The notes: generated from the letters alone by a model not told the origin. 64,000 nucleotides of DNA from Hyphomicrobiaceae bacterium (GCA_023384095.1 JAHDXT010000009.1:1-64000), one strand, 5' to 3'; positions 34,711-44,760 are shown, numbered from the stretch's first letter. Translations and numbers: made by a program.

Positions 34711-36130
34711 CCTCTTCTCCTTCCCCGCCCTCCGTACCTGCTCCCGGCCCGGACAAGGCCGGCGCCGGCGTGATGCCGGCCGCCCGCACCGGCCGGTGCG
34801 GCATCTCCGGCTCGGCCGGCTCCGGCGCGTGCCCGACCAGCCGGATGATGTAGAAGGTCCCTGCTCCGAACACGAGCATGTAGACGACGACGAAGGCGAC
34901 GAGCGAGCTGCCGACCGCGGCGGCGCTGATCGGAGAGGCCGATTCCGCGGTCCGCAGCAGTCCGTACACCGTATACGGCTGCCGGCCGATCTCCGTCGTC
35001 ATCCACCCCGCGATCACCGCGACGAAGCCGGACGGCCCCATCAGCATCGCAAAGCGCAGCAGCCCGATCGAATCGTAGAGCCGCCGGTGCACGCGCAGCC
35101 ACGTCGCCCAGAGCCCGAGCGCCGTCATCAGAAAGCCGATGAGCACCATGATCCGGAACGTCCAGAACACGGTGGGCGCGTGCGGCCGGTCCTCCGGCGG
35201 CCATTCCTTCAGGCCCCTGACGACGCCATCCCATTTGTGCGTCAGGATGAGACCGCCGAGGCTCGGGATCGCCACCGCATAGCGGGTGGTCTCCGCCTCC
35301 ATGTCGGGCCAGCCGACCAGGATGAGGGGCGGCCCGGCCTGGGTCTCGAAATGACCCTCGATGGCCGCGATCTTGGCCGGCTGGTGCTCGAAGGTGTTGA
35401 GGCCGTGCAGGTCGCCGGCGATGATCTGCAGCGGCGCGACGATGGCCGCCATCCACATCGCCATGGAGAACATGATCCGCGAGCCTTCGTTGGCCCGGTC
35501 CCGCAGCAGGTGATAGGCGGCGACGCCTCCGATCGCGAAGGCGGTGGTCAGATAGGCCGCAAACAGGGTGTGGACGAGGCGGAAAGGGAAGGACGGATTG
35601 AATATGACCTCCCACCAGCTTGCGGGCACGAACTGCCCGGCCGCGTTGATCGCGAATCCCGCGGGGGTGTGCATCCAGCTATTCACCGACAGGATCCAGA
35701 ACGCCGAGAACGCCGTCCCCAGCGCGACCATCGCCGTCGCGAACATGTGCAGCCCACGCCCGACACGGTCCAGGCCGAACAGCATGACGCCGAGAAATCC
35801 TGCCTCGAGGAAGAATGCGGTGAGCACCTCGTACGCCATCAGTGGCCCGATGACCGGGCCGGCGCGCTCCGAGAACACGCTCCAGTTGGTGCCGAACTGG
35901 TAGGTCATGACGATGCCGGAGACGACACCCATGCCGAAGGCGATGGCGAACACCTTCTTCCAATAGTTGAAAAGCGAGTGGAAGACGTCGCGGCCCGTCC
36001 ACAACCAGAGGCCCTGCAGCACGGCCAGGTAGCTGGCGAGACCGATCGTCAACGCCGGGAAAAGGAAATGGAAGCTGATGGTGAACGCGAACTGGATTCG
36101 CGCCAGCATCGTCGCGTCGCTCCATTCCAT
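34700..36130 (-). CDS. cioA: Quinol oxidase subunit I, cyanide-insensitive (CioA/CydA)
   Basis: A 476-aa haem-bearing subunit. About nine helices; the N-terminal FTISFHFLFPALTIGLA contains a haem ligand His, and GRQPYTVYGLLRT follows the short Q-loop typical of the CIO branch. The C-terminus is a 40-residue Pro/Gly-rich tail after the last helix. ATG 36130 (GAGGTC upstream) is chosen over ATG 36151. No cydDC genes are adjacent. The product gives respiration resistant to cyanide and to low oxygen or oxidative stress. Confidence 0.93.
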   Translation of the reverse strand: MEWSDATMLARIQFAFTISFHFLFPALTIGLASYLAVLQGLWLWTGRDVFHSLFNYWKKVFAIAFGMGVVSGIVMTYQFGTNWSVFSERAGPVIGPLMAYEVLTAFFLEAGFLGVMLFGLDRVGRGLHMFATAMVALGTAFSAFWILSVNSWMHTPAGFAINAAGQFVPASWWEVIFNPSFPFRLVHTLFAAYLTTAFAIGGVAAYHLLRDRANEGSRIMFSMAMWMAAIVAPLQIIAGDLHGLNTFEHQPAKIAAIEGHFETQAGPPLILVGWPDMEAETTRYAVAIPSLGGLILTHKWDGVVRGLKEWPPEDRPHAPTVFWTFRIMVLIGFLMTALGLWATWLRVHRRLYDSIGLLRFAMLMGPSGFVAVIAGWMTTEIGRQPYTVYGLLRTAESASPISAAAVGSSLVAFVVVYMLVFGAGTFYIIRLVGHAPEPAEPEMPHRPVRAAGITPAPALSGPGAGTEGGEGEEDER

Positions 36131-36196
36131 CGGAGACCTCGCTTCGGGCACGCGTGCGGCGCCGAGCGGCGCATGATGCTGCGCTCGCTGTCCGGA

Positions 36197-36221
36197 AACC
36201 CGGCAGGCCGCTGACCGTTCC
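36197..36221 (-). promoter_or_regulatory. Candidate sigma-EcfG promoter of the bd oxidase operon
   Basis: On the minus strand GGAAC (36221-36217), a 16-base spacer and GGTT (36200-36197), 66 bases before the cioA start. It has the same form as the site upstream of the DUF4142 gene. Confidence 0.4.
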
Positions 36222-36232
36222 GGCGCTGCGGA

Positions 36233-38152
36233 TCAGGCCCGGATGTCCGCGGTGGCCGCCGGCTTGCCGAGCGCGCCGAGCACGGTGTCCACGATGCCGG
36301 CTGCGCCGAGCCCGGCCAGCCCGTACATGCGCTCGGGCTTGTCGTGGTCGATGAACACGTCGGGCAACACCATGGTGCGAACCTTGAGGCCGCGATCGAG
36401 CAGGCCGCAGCCGGCCAGATCGTGCAGCACGAACGAGCCGAAGCCGCCGACCGAGCCCTCCTCCACCGTCACCAGCACCTCGTGCTCTCGCGCCAGCCTG
36501 CGCACGAGATCGGCATCGAGCGGCTTGGCGAAGCGGGCATCGGCCACCGTAGCCGTCAGCCCCATGGCGGCGAGCTGATCGGCCGCCTTCATCGCCTCCT
36601 GCAGCCGGGTGCCGAGCGACAGGATGGCGACCGACGTCCCTTCGCGCAGGATGCGGCCCTTGCCGATCCCGAGCGGCACGCCGGAAACCGGCATCTCGAC
36701 GCCGACGCCGTCGCCGCGCGGGTAGCGGAAGGCGCACGGGCGGTCGTCGATGGCGGCCGCCGTCGCCACCATGTGCTTGAGCTCCGCCTCGTCGGCCGCC
36801 GCCATCAGCACGAAGCCGGGCAGGCAGCCGAGATAGGCGATGTCGAAGCTGCCGGCATGGGTCGGGCCGTCGGCGCCGACCAGCCCGGCCCGGTCGAGGG
36901 CGAACCGGACCGGCAGCCGCTGGATGGCGACGTCGTGGACCACCTGATCGTAGGCCCGCTGGAGGAACGTCGAGTAGATCGCCGCGAACGGCTTGTAGCC
37001 CTGGGTTGCGAGGCCGGCCGCAAACGTGACGGCATGCTGCTCGGCGATGCCGACGTCGAAGGTCCGCTCGGGGAACGACTTGCCGAACAGGTCGAGCCCG
37101 GTGCCCGACGGCATCGCCGCCGTGACGGCCACGATCCTGTCGTCCTTCGCCGCCTCCTGGATCAGGCTCTCGGCGAACACCTTGGTGTAGCTCGGCGCGT
37201 TGGGCTTGGGCTTGACCTGGTCGCCGGTGATGACGTTGAAGCGGTTGACGCCGTGGTACTTGTCCGCCGACTTCTCGGCCGGCGCGTAGCCCTTGCCCTT
37301 CTTCGTCACGACGTGCACCAGCACGGGGCCCTGGTCGGCATCGCGCACGTTCTTCAGCACCGGCAGGAGGTGGTCGAAGCTGTGCCCGTCGATCGGGCCG
37401 ACGTAGTAGAAGCCGAGCTCCTCGAACCACGCGCCGCCCTGCCACAGCAGCCGCGCATATTCCTCCACGCGCGCGGCCCGCCGCTCCCAGCTCTTCGGCA
37501 GCCGCTTGGCGAGCTGCTTGGCGATGTCGCGGACGTAGAAGTAGGAGCCGCTCGAGCTGATGCGCGCCAGATAGGAGGACAACGCCCCGGTCGGCGGCGC
37601 GATCGACATGTCGTTGTCGTTGAGGATGACGATCAGGCGGCTGTCCATCGCCCCGGCGTTGTTCATGGCCTCGTAGGCCATGCCGGCGCTCATGGCGCCA
37701 TCGCCGATCACGCAGACGACGTTGTGTCGCTTGCCGGAGAGGTCGCGCGCCACCGCCATGCCGAGCCCGGCCGAGATCGAGGTCGACGAGTGGGCGGCGC
37801 CGAACGGGTCGTACTCGCTCTCCGCGCGCCTGGTGAAGCCGGACAGGCCGCCGCCCTGGCGCAGCGTGCGGATGCGGTCCCGCCGGCCCGTGATGATCTT
37901 GTGCGGATAGGCCTGGTGGCCGACATCCCAGATCAGCCGGTCACGCGGCGTGTCGAAGACCCAGTGCAGGGCGACGGTGAGCTCGACGACGCCGAGGCCG
38001 GCGCCGAGATGTCCGCCGGTGACGGAGACCGCGTCGATGGTCTCCTTGCGCAGCTCGGCGGCGAGCTGCGGCAGGTCCTCCTCCGACAGCCGGCGCAGAT
38101 CCTCCGGAACCCGGACACGGTCGAGCAATGGCGTTGTTTCAGCAGGACTCAC
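36233..38152 (-). CDS. dxs: 1-deoxy-D-xylulose-5-phosphate synthase
   Basis: A 639-aa thiamine-diphosphate enzyme that joins pyruvate and glyceraldehyde 3-phosphate, the first step of the MEP isoprenoid pathway and also a source for thiamine and pyridoxal. Motifs: [34 protein letters not shown], the TPP motif [18 protein letters not shown] with NDNDMS, and [17 protein letters not shown] with the catalytic Glu. GTG 38152 preceded by GGAGAGG gives the normal N-terminus; the frame is open to 38206. xseB lies just upstream in the same direction, the usual neighbour in proteobacteria. Confidence 0.95.
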   Translation of the reverse strand: MSPAETTPLLDRVRVPEDLRRLSEEDLPQLAAELRKETIDAVSVTGGHLGAGLGVVELTVALHWVFDTPRDRLIWDVGHQAYPHKIITGRRDRIRTLRQGGGLSGFTRRAESEYDPFGAAHSSTSISAGLGMAVARDLSGKRHNVVCVIGDGAMSAGMAYEAMNNAGAMDSRLIVILNDNDMSIAPPTGALSSYLARISSSGSYFYVRDIAKQLAKRLPKSWERRAARVEEYARLLWQGGAWFEELGFYYVGPIDGHSFDHLLPVLKNVRDADQGPVLVHVVTKKGKGYAPAEKSADKYHGVNRFNVITGDQVKPKPNAPSYTKVFAESLIQEAAKDDRIVAVTAAMPSGTGLDLFGKSFPERTFDVGIAEQHAVTFAAGLATQGYKPFAAIYSTFLQRAYDQVVHDVAIQRLPVRFALDRAGLVGADGPTHAGSFDIAYLGCLPGFVLMAAADEAELKHMVATAAAIDDRPCAFRYPRGDGVGVEMPVSGVPLGIGKGRILREGTSVAILSLGTRLQEAMKAADQLAAMGLTATVADARFAKPLDADLVRRLAREHEVLVTVEEGSVGGFGSFVLHDLAGCGLLDRGLKVRTMVLPDVFIDHDKPERMYGLAGLGAAGIVDTVLGALGKPAATADIRA

Positions 38153-38280
38153 GAGCTCGCCTCTCCTTCCGACCGCGCGGTCCGGCTCCGCGCGCCAGAC
38201 GACCACGATCTCGGACTATAACCGATTGCCCCCGAGCGGCATCCGCACCGTTGACGCGGAGCCCGCGTCCCCGCCGCCGC

Positions 38281-38556
38281 TCACCTCGATGCAGGGTCGA
38301 GCGGCTCGGTGCCCTGCGGCTGGCCGTCGGCTCCGAACGTGAGCTTCTCGACCTTGGCTTCGGCCTGCTTGAGCAGGCGGTCGCAGTGGTCGCGCAGCGC
38401 CTCGCCCCGTTCGTAGATGGCGATGCTCTCCTCGAGCTCCACGTCGCCGCGCTCGAGCCGGCCGACGATCGCCTCCAGCTCCTTCAGCGCCCGCTCGAAG
38501 CTCATCTCCTTCAAATCCGGATACTTCGCCGCCCCCTTCGCCATGCCCTCGTCCAT
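38281..38556 (-). CDS. xseB: Exodeoxyribonuclease VII small subunit
   Basis: A 91-aa helical protein with the XseB core [40 protein letters not shown] (residues about 19-58). It is the small subunit of exonuclease VII, which degrades single-stranded DNA. The start may be ATG 38556 or ATG 38544. It sits between the HDAC-like gene and dxs on the same strand; xseA is not in the window. Confidence 0.93.
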   Translation of the reverse strand: MDEGMAKGAAKYPDLKEMSFERALKELEAIVGRLERGDVELEESIAIYERGEALRDHCDRLLKQAEAKVEKLTFGADGQPQGTEPLDPASR

Positions 38557-38586
38557 CGATACGGGTCTCTCAACTGCCGCGCCCGG

Positions 38587-39534
38587 TCAACCGGCGTCCA
38601 TGAGCGTCTTGACGTGGACGGCGACGGATCGCGCCAGTGCCGCCAGATCGTAGCCGCCTTCCAGCATGGAAACCACCCGCCCTTTTGCAGATTGCTCGGC
38701 CGCCTCGCACAACTCGCCGGTGACCCATGCATAATCGTCCTCGTGCAGCCGCAGGCTGGCGAGCGGGTCGGCCTCGTGCGCATCGAACCCCGCCGAGATC
38801 AGCACGATATCCGGCGAGAAGTTGTGCAGGGCGGGCAGGACACGGGACCGCATCGCATCGCGGAACTGCTCACCGCCGTCGTTCGGCCTCAGCGGGGCGT
38901 TGACGATGTTGCCCGCGCCTCTCTCCGACTCGGCGCCCGTGCCGGGGTAGAGCGGCATCTGGTGCGTGGAGGCGAAGAACAGGTCCTTGTCCGACCAGAA
39001 GATGTCCTGCGTACCGTTGCCGTGGTGCACGTCGAAGTCGACCACGGCGATCCGCTCGGCACCGTGCCGCTCGCGGGCATAGAGGCCGGCGATGGCGATG
39101 TTGTTGAAGATGCAGAAGCCCATCGCGCGCGCCGTCTCGGCGTGATGCCCGCACGGCCGCACCTGGCAGAACGCCTTGCGGATGCCGGACGCAGGGTCCA
39201 TGACCTGATCCACCGCGTCGAGGCCGGCGCCGACCGCGCGCAGCGCCGGCTCCCAACTGTGGGAGGACAGCACGGTATCGGGATCGAGCCGCACCGGGTC
39301 CTCGCCCTCGGCCGGCCGCGCCGCCTTGATCGCCTCGATATAGGTGCGCGGATGCGCGAGCCCGATCCTCTCCTCCACGTCCTCGCGCAGCGGCGCCTCC
39401 GCGCGCTTCACGTCCTTGAACATCTCGTGCGCCAGCACCTTGTCGATCGCCCGCATGCGGTCGGGCCGCTCCGGATGACCATAACCGGTGTCGTGGTCGA
39501 CGAAGGAAGGATGCGTGATCAGCTGTGCGGGCAT
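38587..39534 (-). CDS. Histone-deacetylase-family (AcuC/APAH-like) protein
   Basis: A 315-aa zinc-dependent deacetylase. Motifs: HPERPDRM, the His pair in CGHHAETARAMGF, zinc ligands in DFDVHHGNGTQDIF and SAGFDAHEADPLA, and the catalytic Tyr in LEGGYDL. Bacterial members deacetylate polyamines or act in acetoin/acetyl metabolism. The frame is open to 39591, but ATG 39534 begins the conserved part. Directly upstream of xseB and dxs, so it may be cotranscribed with them. Confidence 0.9.
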   Translation of the reverse strand: MPAQLITHPSFVDHDTGYGHPERPDRMRAIDKVLAHEMFKDVKRAEAPLREDVEERIGLAHPRTYIEAIKAARPAEGEDPVRLDPDTVLSSHSWEPALRAVGAGLDAVDQVMDPASGIRKAFCQVRPCGHHAETARAMGFCIFNNIAIAGLYARERHGAERIAVVDFDVHHGNGTQDIFWSDKDLFFASTHQMPLYPGTGAESERGAGNIVNAPLRPNDGGEQFRDAMRSRVLPALHNFSPDIVLISAGFDAHEADPLASLRLHEDDYAWVTGELCEAAEQSAKGRVVSMLEGGYDLAALARSVAVHVKTLMDAG

Positions 39535-39621
39535 GTTCAGCCGTCCGTGGGCCGTTTCGTGGCAGATGGCAATTCTACGCGGCGGACGCAATACATGCTG
39601 CCGGCGCCGGCGTCGTGACGA

Positions 39622-40503
39622 TCAGGCGCGCACGTCCCGTCGCGCCAGCCTGACGCCCGGCGGCGGCACGCTGCCGGCGGGCACGAAGAAATCGGGGGCC
39701 AGCTCCATGGTCGGGTCGGCCCGGTAGGGCTCGAAGTCCGTCACGCCGCCCACCTCATGAAGGAACGTGTCGTCGATCAGGAAGTTGCCGGTGAACGTCC
39801 GCGCCGGCTGGCTGAACACGAGATGGGCCGCATCGGCCAGGATGTCGGGCTTGCGGCTCATCCGCGCCACCATCTCGCCGCCGAGCAGATTGCTGATCGC
39901 AGAAGTAGCAATGGTCGTGCGCGGCCACAGCGCGTTGACGCCCACGCCATCCGCCGCGAGCTCCGCTGAAAGGCCCAGCACGCACAGGCTCATGCCGTAC
40001 TTCGCAATCGAATAGGCGACATGGCCGGCGAACCACCGCGGCTCCATGTCGAGGGGCGGCGACAGCATCAGGATGTGCGGGTTGGCGGCGCGCCGCAGGT
40101 GCGGCAGGCACGCCTTCGAGACGAGAAAGGTGCCGCGCGTGTTGATGCCCATCATGAGGTCGAACCGCTTCATCTCCGTGCGGTCGATGGGCGTGAGCGA
40201 GATCGCGCTCGCATTGTTGACGCAGATGTCGATGCCGCCGAACGCCTCGACGGTCGCCGCCACCGCCCGTTCGACCTGGTCCTCGTATCGGATGTCGCAG
40301 ACGAGCGGCAGCGCCCGGCCCCCCGCCTGCTCGATCTGACTCGCGGCTTCGAAAATGGTGCCCGGCAGCTTCGGGTTGGGCTCTGCGGTCTTGGCCGCGA
40401 TGGCGATGTTGGCGCCGTCGCGCGCCGCGCGCAATGCGATGGCGAGACCGATACCGCGGCTCGCCCCGGTGATGAACAGCGTCTTGTCTTTCAGGCTCGC
40501 CAT
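39622..40503 (-). CDS. Short-chain dehydrogenase (HSDL2-like)
   Basis: A 293-aa NAD(P)-dependent oxidoreductase. Cofactor loop GASRGIGLAIALRAA, CVNNASAISLTP, catalytic Ser in HILMLSPPL and Tyr/Lys in YSIAKYGMS. The long C-terminus and the sequence LWPRTTIATSAI match the hydroxysteroid-dehydrogenase-like 2 group, thought to act on lipid substrates. ATG 40503 has GGAGGGAGG upstream. First of a run of lipid-type genes on the minus strand. Confidence 0.9.
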   Translation of the reverse strand: MASLKDKTLFITGASRGIGLAIALRAARDGANIAIAAKTAEPNPKLPGTIFEAASQIEQAGGRALPLVCDIRYEDQVERAVAATVEAFGGIDICVNNASAISLTPIDRTEMKRFDLMMGINTRGTFLVSKACLPHLRRAANPHILMLSPPLDMEPRWFAGHVAYSIAKYGMSLCVLGLSAELAADGVGVNALWPRTTIATSAISNLLGGEMVARMSRKPDILADAAHLVFSQPARTFTGNFLIDDTFLHEVGGVTDFEPYRADPTMELAPDFFVPAGSVPPPGVRLARRDVRA

Positions 40504-40557
40504 CGGCGCTTCCTCCCTCCTGCAGCCGTCCGGCGGAGGCCGGCACGGCACTCGTCG

Positions 40558-42063
40558 TCAAGCCGCCTCCCCGGCGCGGCGCCTCGTCAGCCAGCGCGCA
40601 GCCCGGACGGGCAGGGTGGTCCAGCCCCAGATCTGCAGCGCCAGCGTCCAGAGCAAGGCCGGAATGCCGGCGAGCGGCAGGAACACCAGCACGAACGCGG
40701 CAAGTCTCGCAACCCGGGCCGCGAGAAAGCCCAAGGCGCCCGCGTACTGCTGCCGCTGCTCGGCCGGCCAGACGCGGCCCCACCAGCCGCGGGCCGCCGA
40801 AAGCCCGATGAGACCGGCGATCAGCAGGCCGACGTAGCCGAGCTGTAGGTCCGAGGGGATGCCGGGAATGATACGCGCCTCGAGCTCCTGCTGGCGCTCG
40901 GAGCTGGCCAGGTCCATGCGGATCGCGCCGGACACGACATGCCCCGTCAGCTCCGAGACGACTTCCGAGAGGATCCCGCCCGGAGCGTGCGAATCCGGGC
41001 CGCCCGCCAGCGCAACCGCCTGGACCGAGACGCGGCCGGCGCCGCGGTCCGTCGCCGTCAGCACGAGTCTGCCCTTCCCGGCCGCGACCGCGTTCAGGAA
41101 ATCGCCCATGCTGGCACGCCGCAGCGCCTCGTCGAGCCCCGCGACCTCGACCCTTTGCCACAGCCAGTTTCGGGCGCCGGGCTGCCGCGGTGTGGCCGAG
41201 TGCAGGACGACGACATTGACGTCGGCCCGGGCCGCAGCCCCGATCAGGTCGTCGAGGATGATGCGCTGCTCCGGCCCGCTCGGCGGCAGGAAGTACATGA
41301 GCCGGCCGTCCACGCGGCCGGTGACCACCACCGTCTGGCCCCGGATCGCCCGCACGGCATCGCCGAGCTTGAATGGATCAACCGTATCGGTGACGGCGCG
41401 CCTGGTCGCCGGGTCGATCAGCGGCACCGGCGACATCGCCTTGGCGCTGCCGGGCTGCAGCGCCAGCACGCGGATGCGCGCCTTCTCGAGCGGCCGCATG
41501 AGCTGCCAGACCGCCTCCGCGAACACCTTGCGATCGCCGGTCCCGACGAGCAGGTTCGGCCGCAGCTCGGCCAGCACGCTGTCGGCGCCAGTCCCGGACC
41601 GGCGCACCAGGGGATAGCTCTGCCTGCCGAACAGCAGCCGCAGCTCGGCGCCTTCTGGCAGCGCGTCGAGATGGCTCCGATGACGGAACACCGTGTCCTC
41701 GGTCAGCAGCAGCGACAGCTTGCCGCCCGTGTGCGCCGCCTCCGGCGCGAGCACCGTCGCCACACGCTTCATCTCGTCCGGCGTGCCGGCCGTGAACCTC
41801 TCGCCCGCGCGGTTGACGAAGGTCCAGTGCCCTTCCTGGGAGACGCTTGCGGCCAGGGCGGCGCCCCCGGGCTTCGCCGGGGGCAGGTGTTTCAGATGCG
41901 CCGCTGCATCGTCGAGCGCGCCAGCGCCGTGCCGGGCGGCCCTGCCGCCCGCCTCGCCCGCCTCGTGCAGCAGCCGCGTCAGCCAGTTGGCCTGAGCCGG
42001 GCCGGTCGACAGGCTCCACACAAGGGCGGTGGTCATGGCCAGCAATCGTCCGCCCTGACGCAT
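40558..42063 (-). CDS. Exported membrane-anchored protein of unknown function
   Basis: A 501-aa protein. ATG 42063 with GGAGGCGAGCG upstream gives a signal peptide (MTTALVWSLSTGPAQA-NW); the frame is open further but without homology. Residues about 40-390 form a soluble periplasmic region with no recognised motif (RLLFGRQSYPLVRRSG, RIILDDLIGAAARADVNVVVLHS). Two transmembrane stretches lie near the C-terminus (LQLGYVGLLIAGLIGLSAA and ARLAAFVLVFLPLAGIPALL). It sits between the SDR and the enoyl-CoA hydratase genes, which may hint at an envelope or lipid link. Function not assigned. Confidence 0.7.
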   Translation of the reverse strand: MRQGGRLLAMTTALVWSLSTGPAQANWLTRLLHEAGEAGGRAARHGAGALDDAAAHLKHLPPAKPGGAALAASVSQEGHWTFVNRAGERFTAGTPDEMKRVATVLAPEAAHTGGKLSLLLTEDTVFRHRSHLDALPEGAELRLLFGRQSYPLVRRSGTGADSVLAELRPNLLVGTGDRKVFAEAVWQLMRPLEKARIRVLALQPGSAKAMSPVPLIDPATRRAVTDTVDPFKLGDAVRAIRGQTVVVTGRVDGRLMYFLPPSGPEQRIILDDLIGAAARADVNVVVLHSATPRQPGARNWLWQRVEVAGLDEALRRASMGDFLNAVAAGKGRLVLTATDRGAGRVSVQAVALAGGPDSHAPGGILSEVVSELTGHVVSGAIRMDLASSERQQELEARIIPGIPSDLQLGYVGLLIAGLIGLSAARGWWGRVWPAEQRQQYAGALGFLAARVARLAAFVLVFLPLAGIPALLWTLALQIWGWTTLPVRAARWLTRRRAGEAA

Positions 42064-42085
42064 CGCTCGCCTCCACGGCGCCCGG

Positions 42086-42865
42086 TTATCCGCGACCGAG
42101 CTTGCCGAAGTCGGGTGGCCGCTTCTCCAGGAATGCCGAGAACGCCTCGCGCGCCTCCGGCGAGGACACCCGGCTTTCGAATGCGCGGGCTTCGTCCTCG
42201 ATGCGCTCCGCAATGGCCGCAACGTCGCCACGCAGCATTCGCCTGGCCATGGCCAGCGCCTGGGGCGGCTTGGCGGCCAGCCGCGCGGCCGCCTTCCGCG
42301 CCGTCGCCTCGAGCTCGCTGGCGGGCTCGATGGCGTTGACAAGGCCGGCCTCGCGGGCCCGCTCGGCCGTGAACGGCTCGCCCAGGACCAGCAGCTCGAA
42401 AGCGCGGGCGTGGCCCATGCGCAGCGGCGCAAGCAGGCTCGAGCCCGCCTCCGGCAGGAGTCCGAGATCGAGGAATGGGGTCGAGAAGCCGGCGTCGCGC
42501 GTCGCGTAGACGAGATCGAAGTGCAGCAGCATCGTCGTGGCGATGCCGATGGCAAGCCCCTCGACCGCCGCGATCAATGGCTTCTCCACGCGCGGCAGCA
42601 GTCGAATGAAATCGAGCACCGGGCCGGCGATGCCGATCCCCCCGCGTGCGGCTTCGAGGAACTCGCCGATGTCGTTGCCGGCGCTGAACACCCCGCCCGA
42701 GCCGATGAAGAGGTGCGCGACGACTCCGGGGTCCGCATCGCCTCGCGACAGCGCCGCCGTCATCTCCGCGTACATGGCCCTGGTCAGGGAGTTCTTCTTG
42801 CCCGGCCGCGTAAAGCGGATGGTCTGGAGACCGTCTGCTGTCGAGACGTCGAGATCCGATGTCAT
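42086..42865 (-). CDS. Enoyl-CoA hydratase/isomerase family protein
   Basis: A 259-aa crotonase-fold protein. Oxyanion-hole segments GSGGVFSAGNDIGEF and GLAIGIATTMLLHFDLVYA are present, and GLLPEAGSS retains a catalytic-site Glu while the second Glu of true hydratases is less clear. It could act as hydratase or as delta-3, delta-2 isomerase in fatty-acid oxidation. Its gene is 14 bases downstream of the acyl-CoA dehydrogenase gene, so both are likely used together. Confidence 0.9.
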   Translation of the reverse strand: MTSDLDVSTADGLQTIRFTRPGKKNSLTRAMYAEMTAALSRGDADPGVVAHLFIGSGGVFSAGNDIGEFLEAARGGIGIAGPVLDFIRLLPRVEKPLIAAVEGLAIGIATTMLLHFDLVYATRDAGFSTPFLDLGLLPEAGSSLLAPLRMGHARAFELLVLGEPFTAERAREAGLVNAIEPASELEATARKAAARLAAKPPQALAMARRMLRGDVAAIAERIEDEARAFESRVSSPEAREAFSAFLEKRPPDFGKLGRG

Positions 42866-42879
42866 GGCTTTCGGTCTCC

Positions 42880-44670
42880 TCAGCTCGCCAGTTGCTCCGG
42901 CTCGACGGCGAGGACCGACTCGGCGCCGCCGCTGATGGTCTGGGCCAGGCCCGCCGCCGTCGTGAGCAGGTTCTCCGCGAAGAAGCGCGCCAGCGCCACC
43001 GGCATCGCATTCGCCCCGGCCGGCGTGCCGTCCCGCCCCATTGCGAGCGCCGCGCGCGCCAGGTAGGCGCCACCCGCCGCCAGCCCGAACAGCCTCAGGT
43101 ACGGCGTGGCCGAGGCCAGCGCCGCCTCCGGGTTGCGGCGCATCGCGTCACCCAGCCAGCGCGTCGCCTCGGTCAGTGCGCCCACGGCCTCGGCGAGCCG
43201 CTCGCCCATGCGGCCGAACGCCGGCTGGTTGGAGGCGCGCACCTCCTCGGCGGTGGCGGCCAGCTCGCGGATGTATGCCTTGACGACGGCGCCGTCGCCG
43301 AGTGGCAGCTTGCGCGTGACGAGGTCGATGGCCTGAATGCCGTTGGTGCCCTCGTAGATCGGCAGGATGCGCACGTCCCGATAGCACTGGGCCGCGCCCG
43401 TCTCCTCGATGAATCCCATGCCGCCGTGGATCTGCACTCCCATCGATGCCGCCTCGCAGGCGATATCGGTGGAGAACGCCTTGGCGATCGGCGTCAGCAG
43501 CGCCGCGCGCGCCGCCGCCTGCCCGCGTTCGCCGTCGTTCGCGGCGCGTTGCGAAAGGTCGATTTCGCGGGCGGTGGCGAAGCAGATGGCGCGGGCCGCC
43601 TGCGTCATCGCCCGCATGGTCATGAGCGTGCGGCGGACATCGGCGTGCTCGAGGATCGGCGCCATGACTTCGCCTGTGCCGGCCCGGAGGCTGCGGCCCT
43701 GGCGGCGCTCGGCCGCGTAGGCTGCGGCCTTCTGCGTCGCCCGCTCCGCGATCGCCACGCCCTGCACGCCGACCGCCAGTCGCGCCTGGTTCATCATGAT
43801 GAACATGGTCGACAGGCCGCGGTTCTCCTCGCCGACCAGATAGCCGACGGCACCGCCGTTCTCGCCGTATTTCATCATGCATGTCGGACTGGCGTGGATG
43901 CCGAGCTTGTGCTCGAGGCTGGCGCAGACGACATCGTTGCGTGCGCCCAGCGAGCCGTCCGCGTCGACGAGCCGCTTGGGCACGAGGAACAGCGAGATGC
44001 CGCCGGTCCCGGGCGGGGCGTCCGACAGGCGCGCGAGCACCATATGGATGATGTTGTCCGCCAGCTCGTGCTCGCCGTAGGTGATGAAGATCTTGGTGCC
44101 GGTGATGCGGTAGGAGCCGTCGGGCTGCCTCTCGGCCCTGGTCGTCAGCGCCCCGAGGTCGGTGCCTGCGTGCGGCTCCGTCAGGTTCATGGTGCCGGTC
44201 CATTCGCCCGCGACCATCTTCGGCAGATACGTGCGCTTCAGGTCCTCTGAGCCGTGCGCGTGAAGCGCATCGATGGCGCCCTGGGTCAAGAGCGGGCACA
44301 GCCCGAACGCCAGGTTGGCCGAGTTCCAGATCTCGCAGGCGACCGTCGCGATCACCTGCGGCAGGCCCTGGCCGCCGAACTCCGCGGGGCAGGGCAGCGC
44401 GGTCCATCCGCCGGCGGCGAACGCATCGTAAGCCTCTTTCCAGCCCGGCGGGGTCTCGACCTTTCCATCGACCAGCCGCGAGCCGGTGCGGTCTCCGAGG
44501 ACGTTGAGCGGGTCCAGCACCTCGCTGCCGAACCGCCCCGCCTCCTCGACGATCGCGCGCACCGTCGCCTCGTCGAGGCCCTCGGCGATGCCGCGCTCGA
44601 TCAGGTCGGGCAATCCGGCCGCCGTCTTGAGCGCGAGCAGAATGTCGTCTACGGGAGTTTTGTAGCTCAT
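42880..44670 (-). CDS. Acyl-CoA dehydrogenase (FadE/DmdC-like)
   Basis: A 596-aa flavoenzyme of the long form (about 600 aa) with an extra C-terminal helical domain. The flavin/substrate motifs are MNLTEPHAGTDLGALTTRA and ITGTKIFITYGEHELA; the C-terminal lobe has GGMGFIEETGAAQCYRDVRI and LPIYEGTNGIQAIDLVTRK, where the Glu of YEGT is the usual catalytic base. The family includes 3-methylmercaptopropionyl-CoA dehydrogenase (DmdC), but most members are general beta-oxidation enzymes; DMSP use cannot be inferred. ATG 44670 starts at SYKTPVDDILLALK. Divergent from sua5. Confidence 0.92.
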   Translation of the reverse strand: MSYKTPVDDILLALKTAAGLPDLIERGIAEGLDEATVRAIVEEAGRFGSEVLDPLNVLGDRTGSRLVDGKVETPPGWKEAYDAFAAGGWTALPCPAEFGGQGLPQVIATVACEIWNSANLAFGLCPLLTQGAIDALHAHGSEDLKRTYLPKMVAGEWTGTMNLTEPHAGTDLGALTTRAERQPDGSYRITGTKIFITYGEHELADNIIHMVLARLSDAPPGTGGISLFLVPKRLVDADGSLGARNDVVCASLEHKLGIHASPTCMMKYGENGGAVGYLVGEENRGLSTMFIMMNQARLAVGVQGVAIAERATQKAAAYAAERRQGRSLRAGTGEVMAPILEHADVRRTLMTMRAMTQAARAICFATAREIDLSQRAANDGERGQAAARAALLTPIAKAFSTDIACEAASMGVQIHGGMGFIEETGAAQCYRDVRILPIYEGTNGIQAIDLVTRKLPLGDGAVVKAYIRELAATAEEVRASNQPAFGRMGERLAEAVGALTEATRWLGDAMRRNPEAALASATPYLRLFGLAAGGAYLARAALAMGRDGTPAGANAMPVALARFFAENLLTTAAGLAQTISGGAESVLAVEPEQLAS

Positions 44671-44760
44671 CGGTCGATCCCCGAACGGTGCTGGCCCCGA
44701 TGCCGGAGTGTAGGTGCGAGGGGCCGGCCCGAAAAGGTGCAAAGGAGAAGCAACCCCCGC

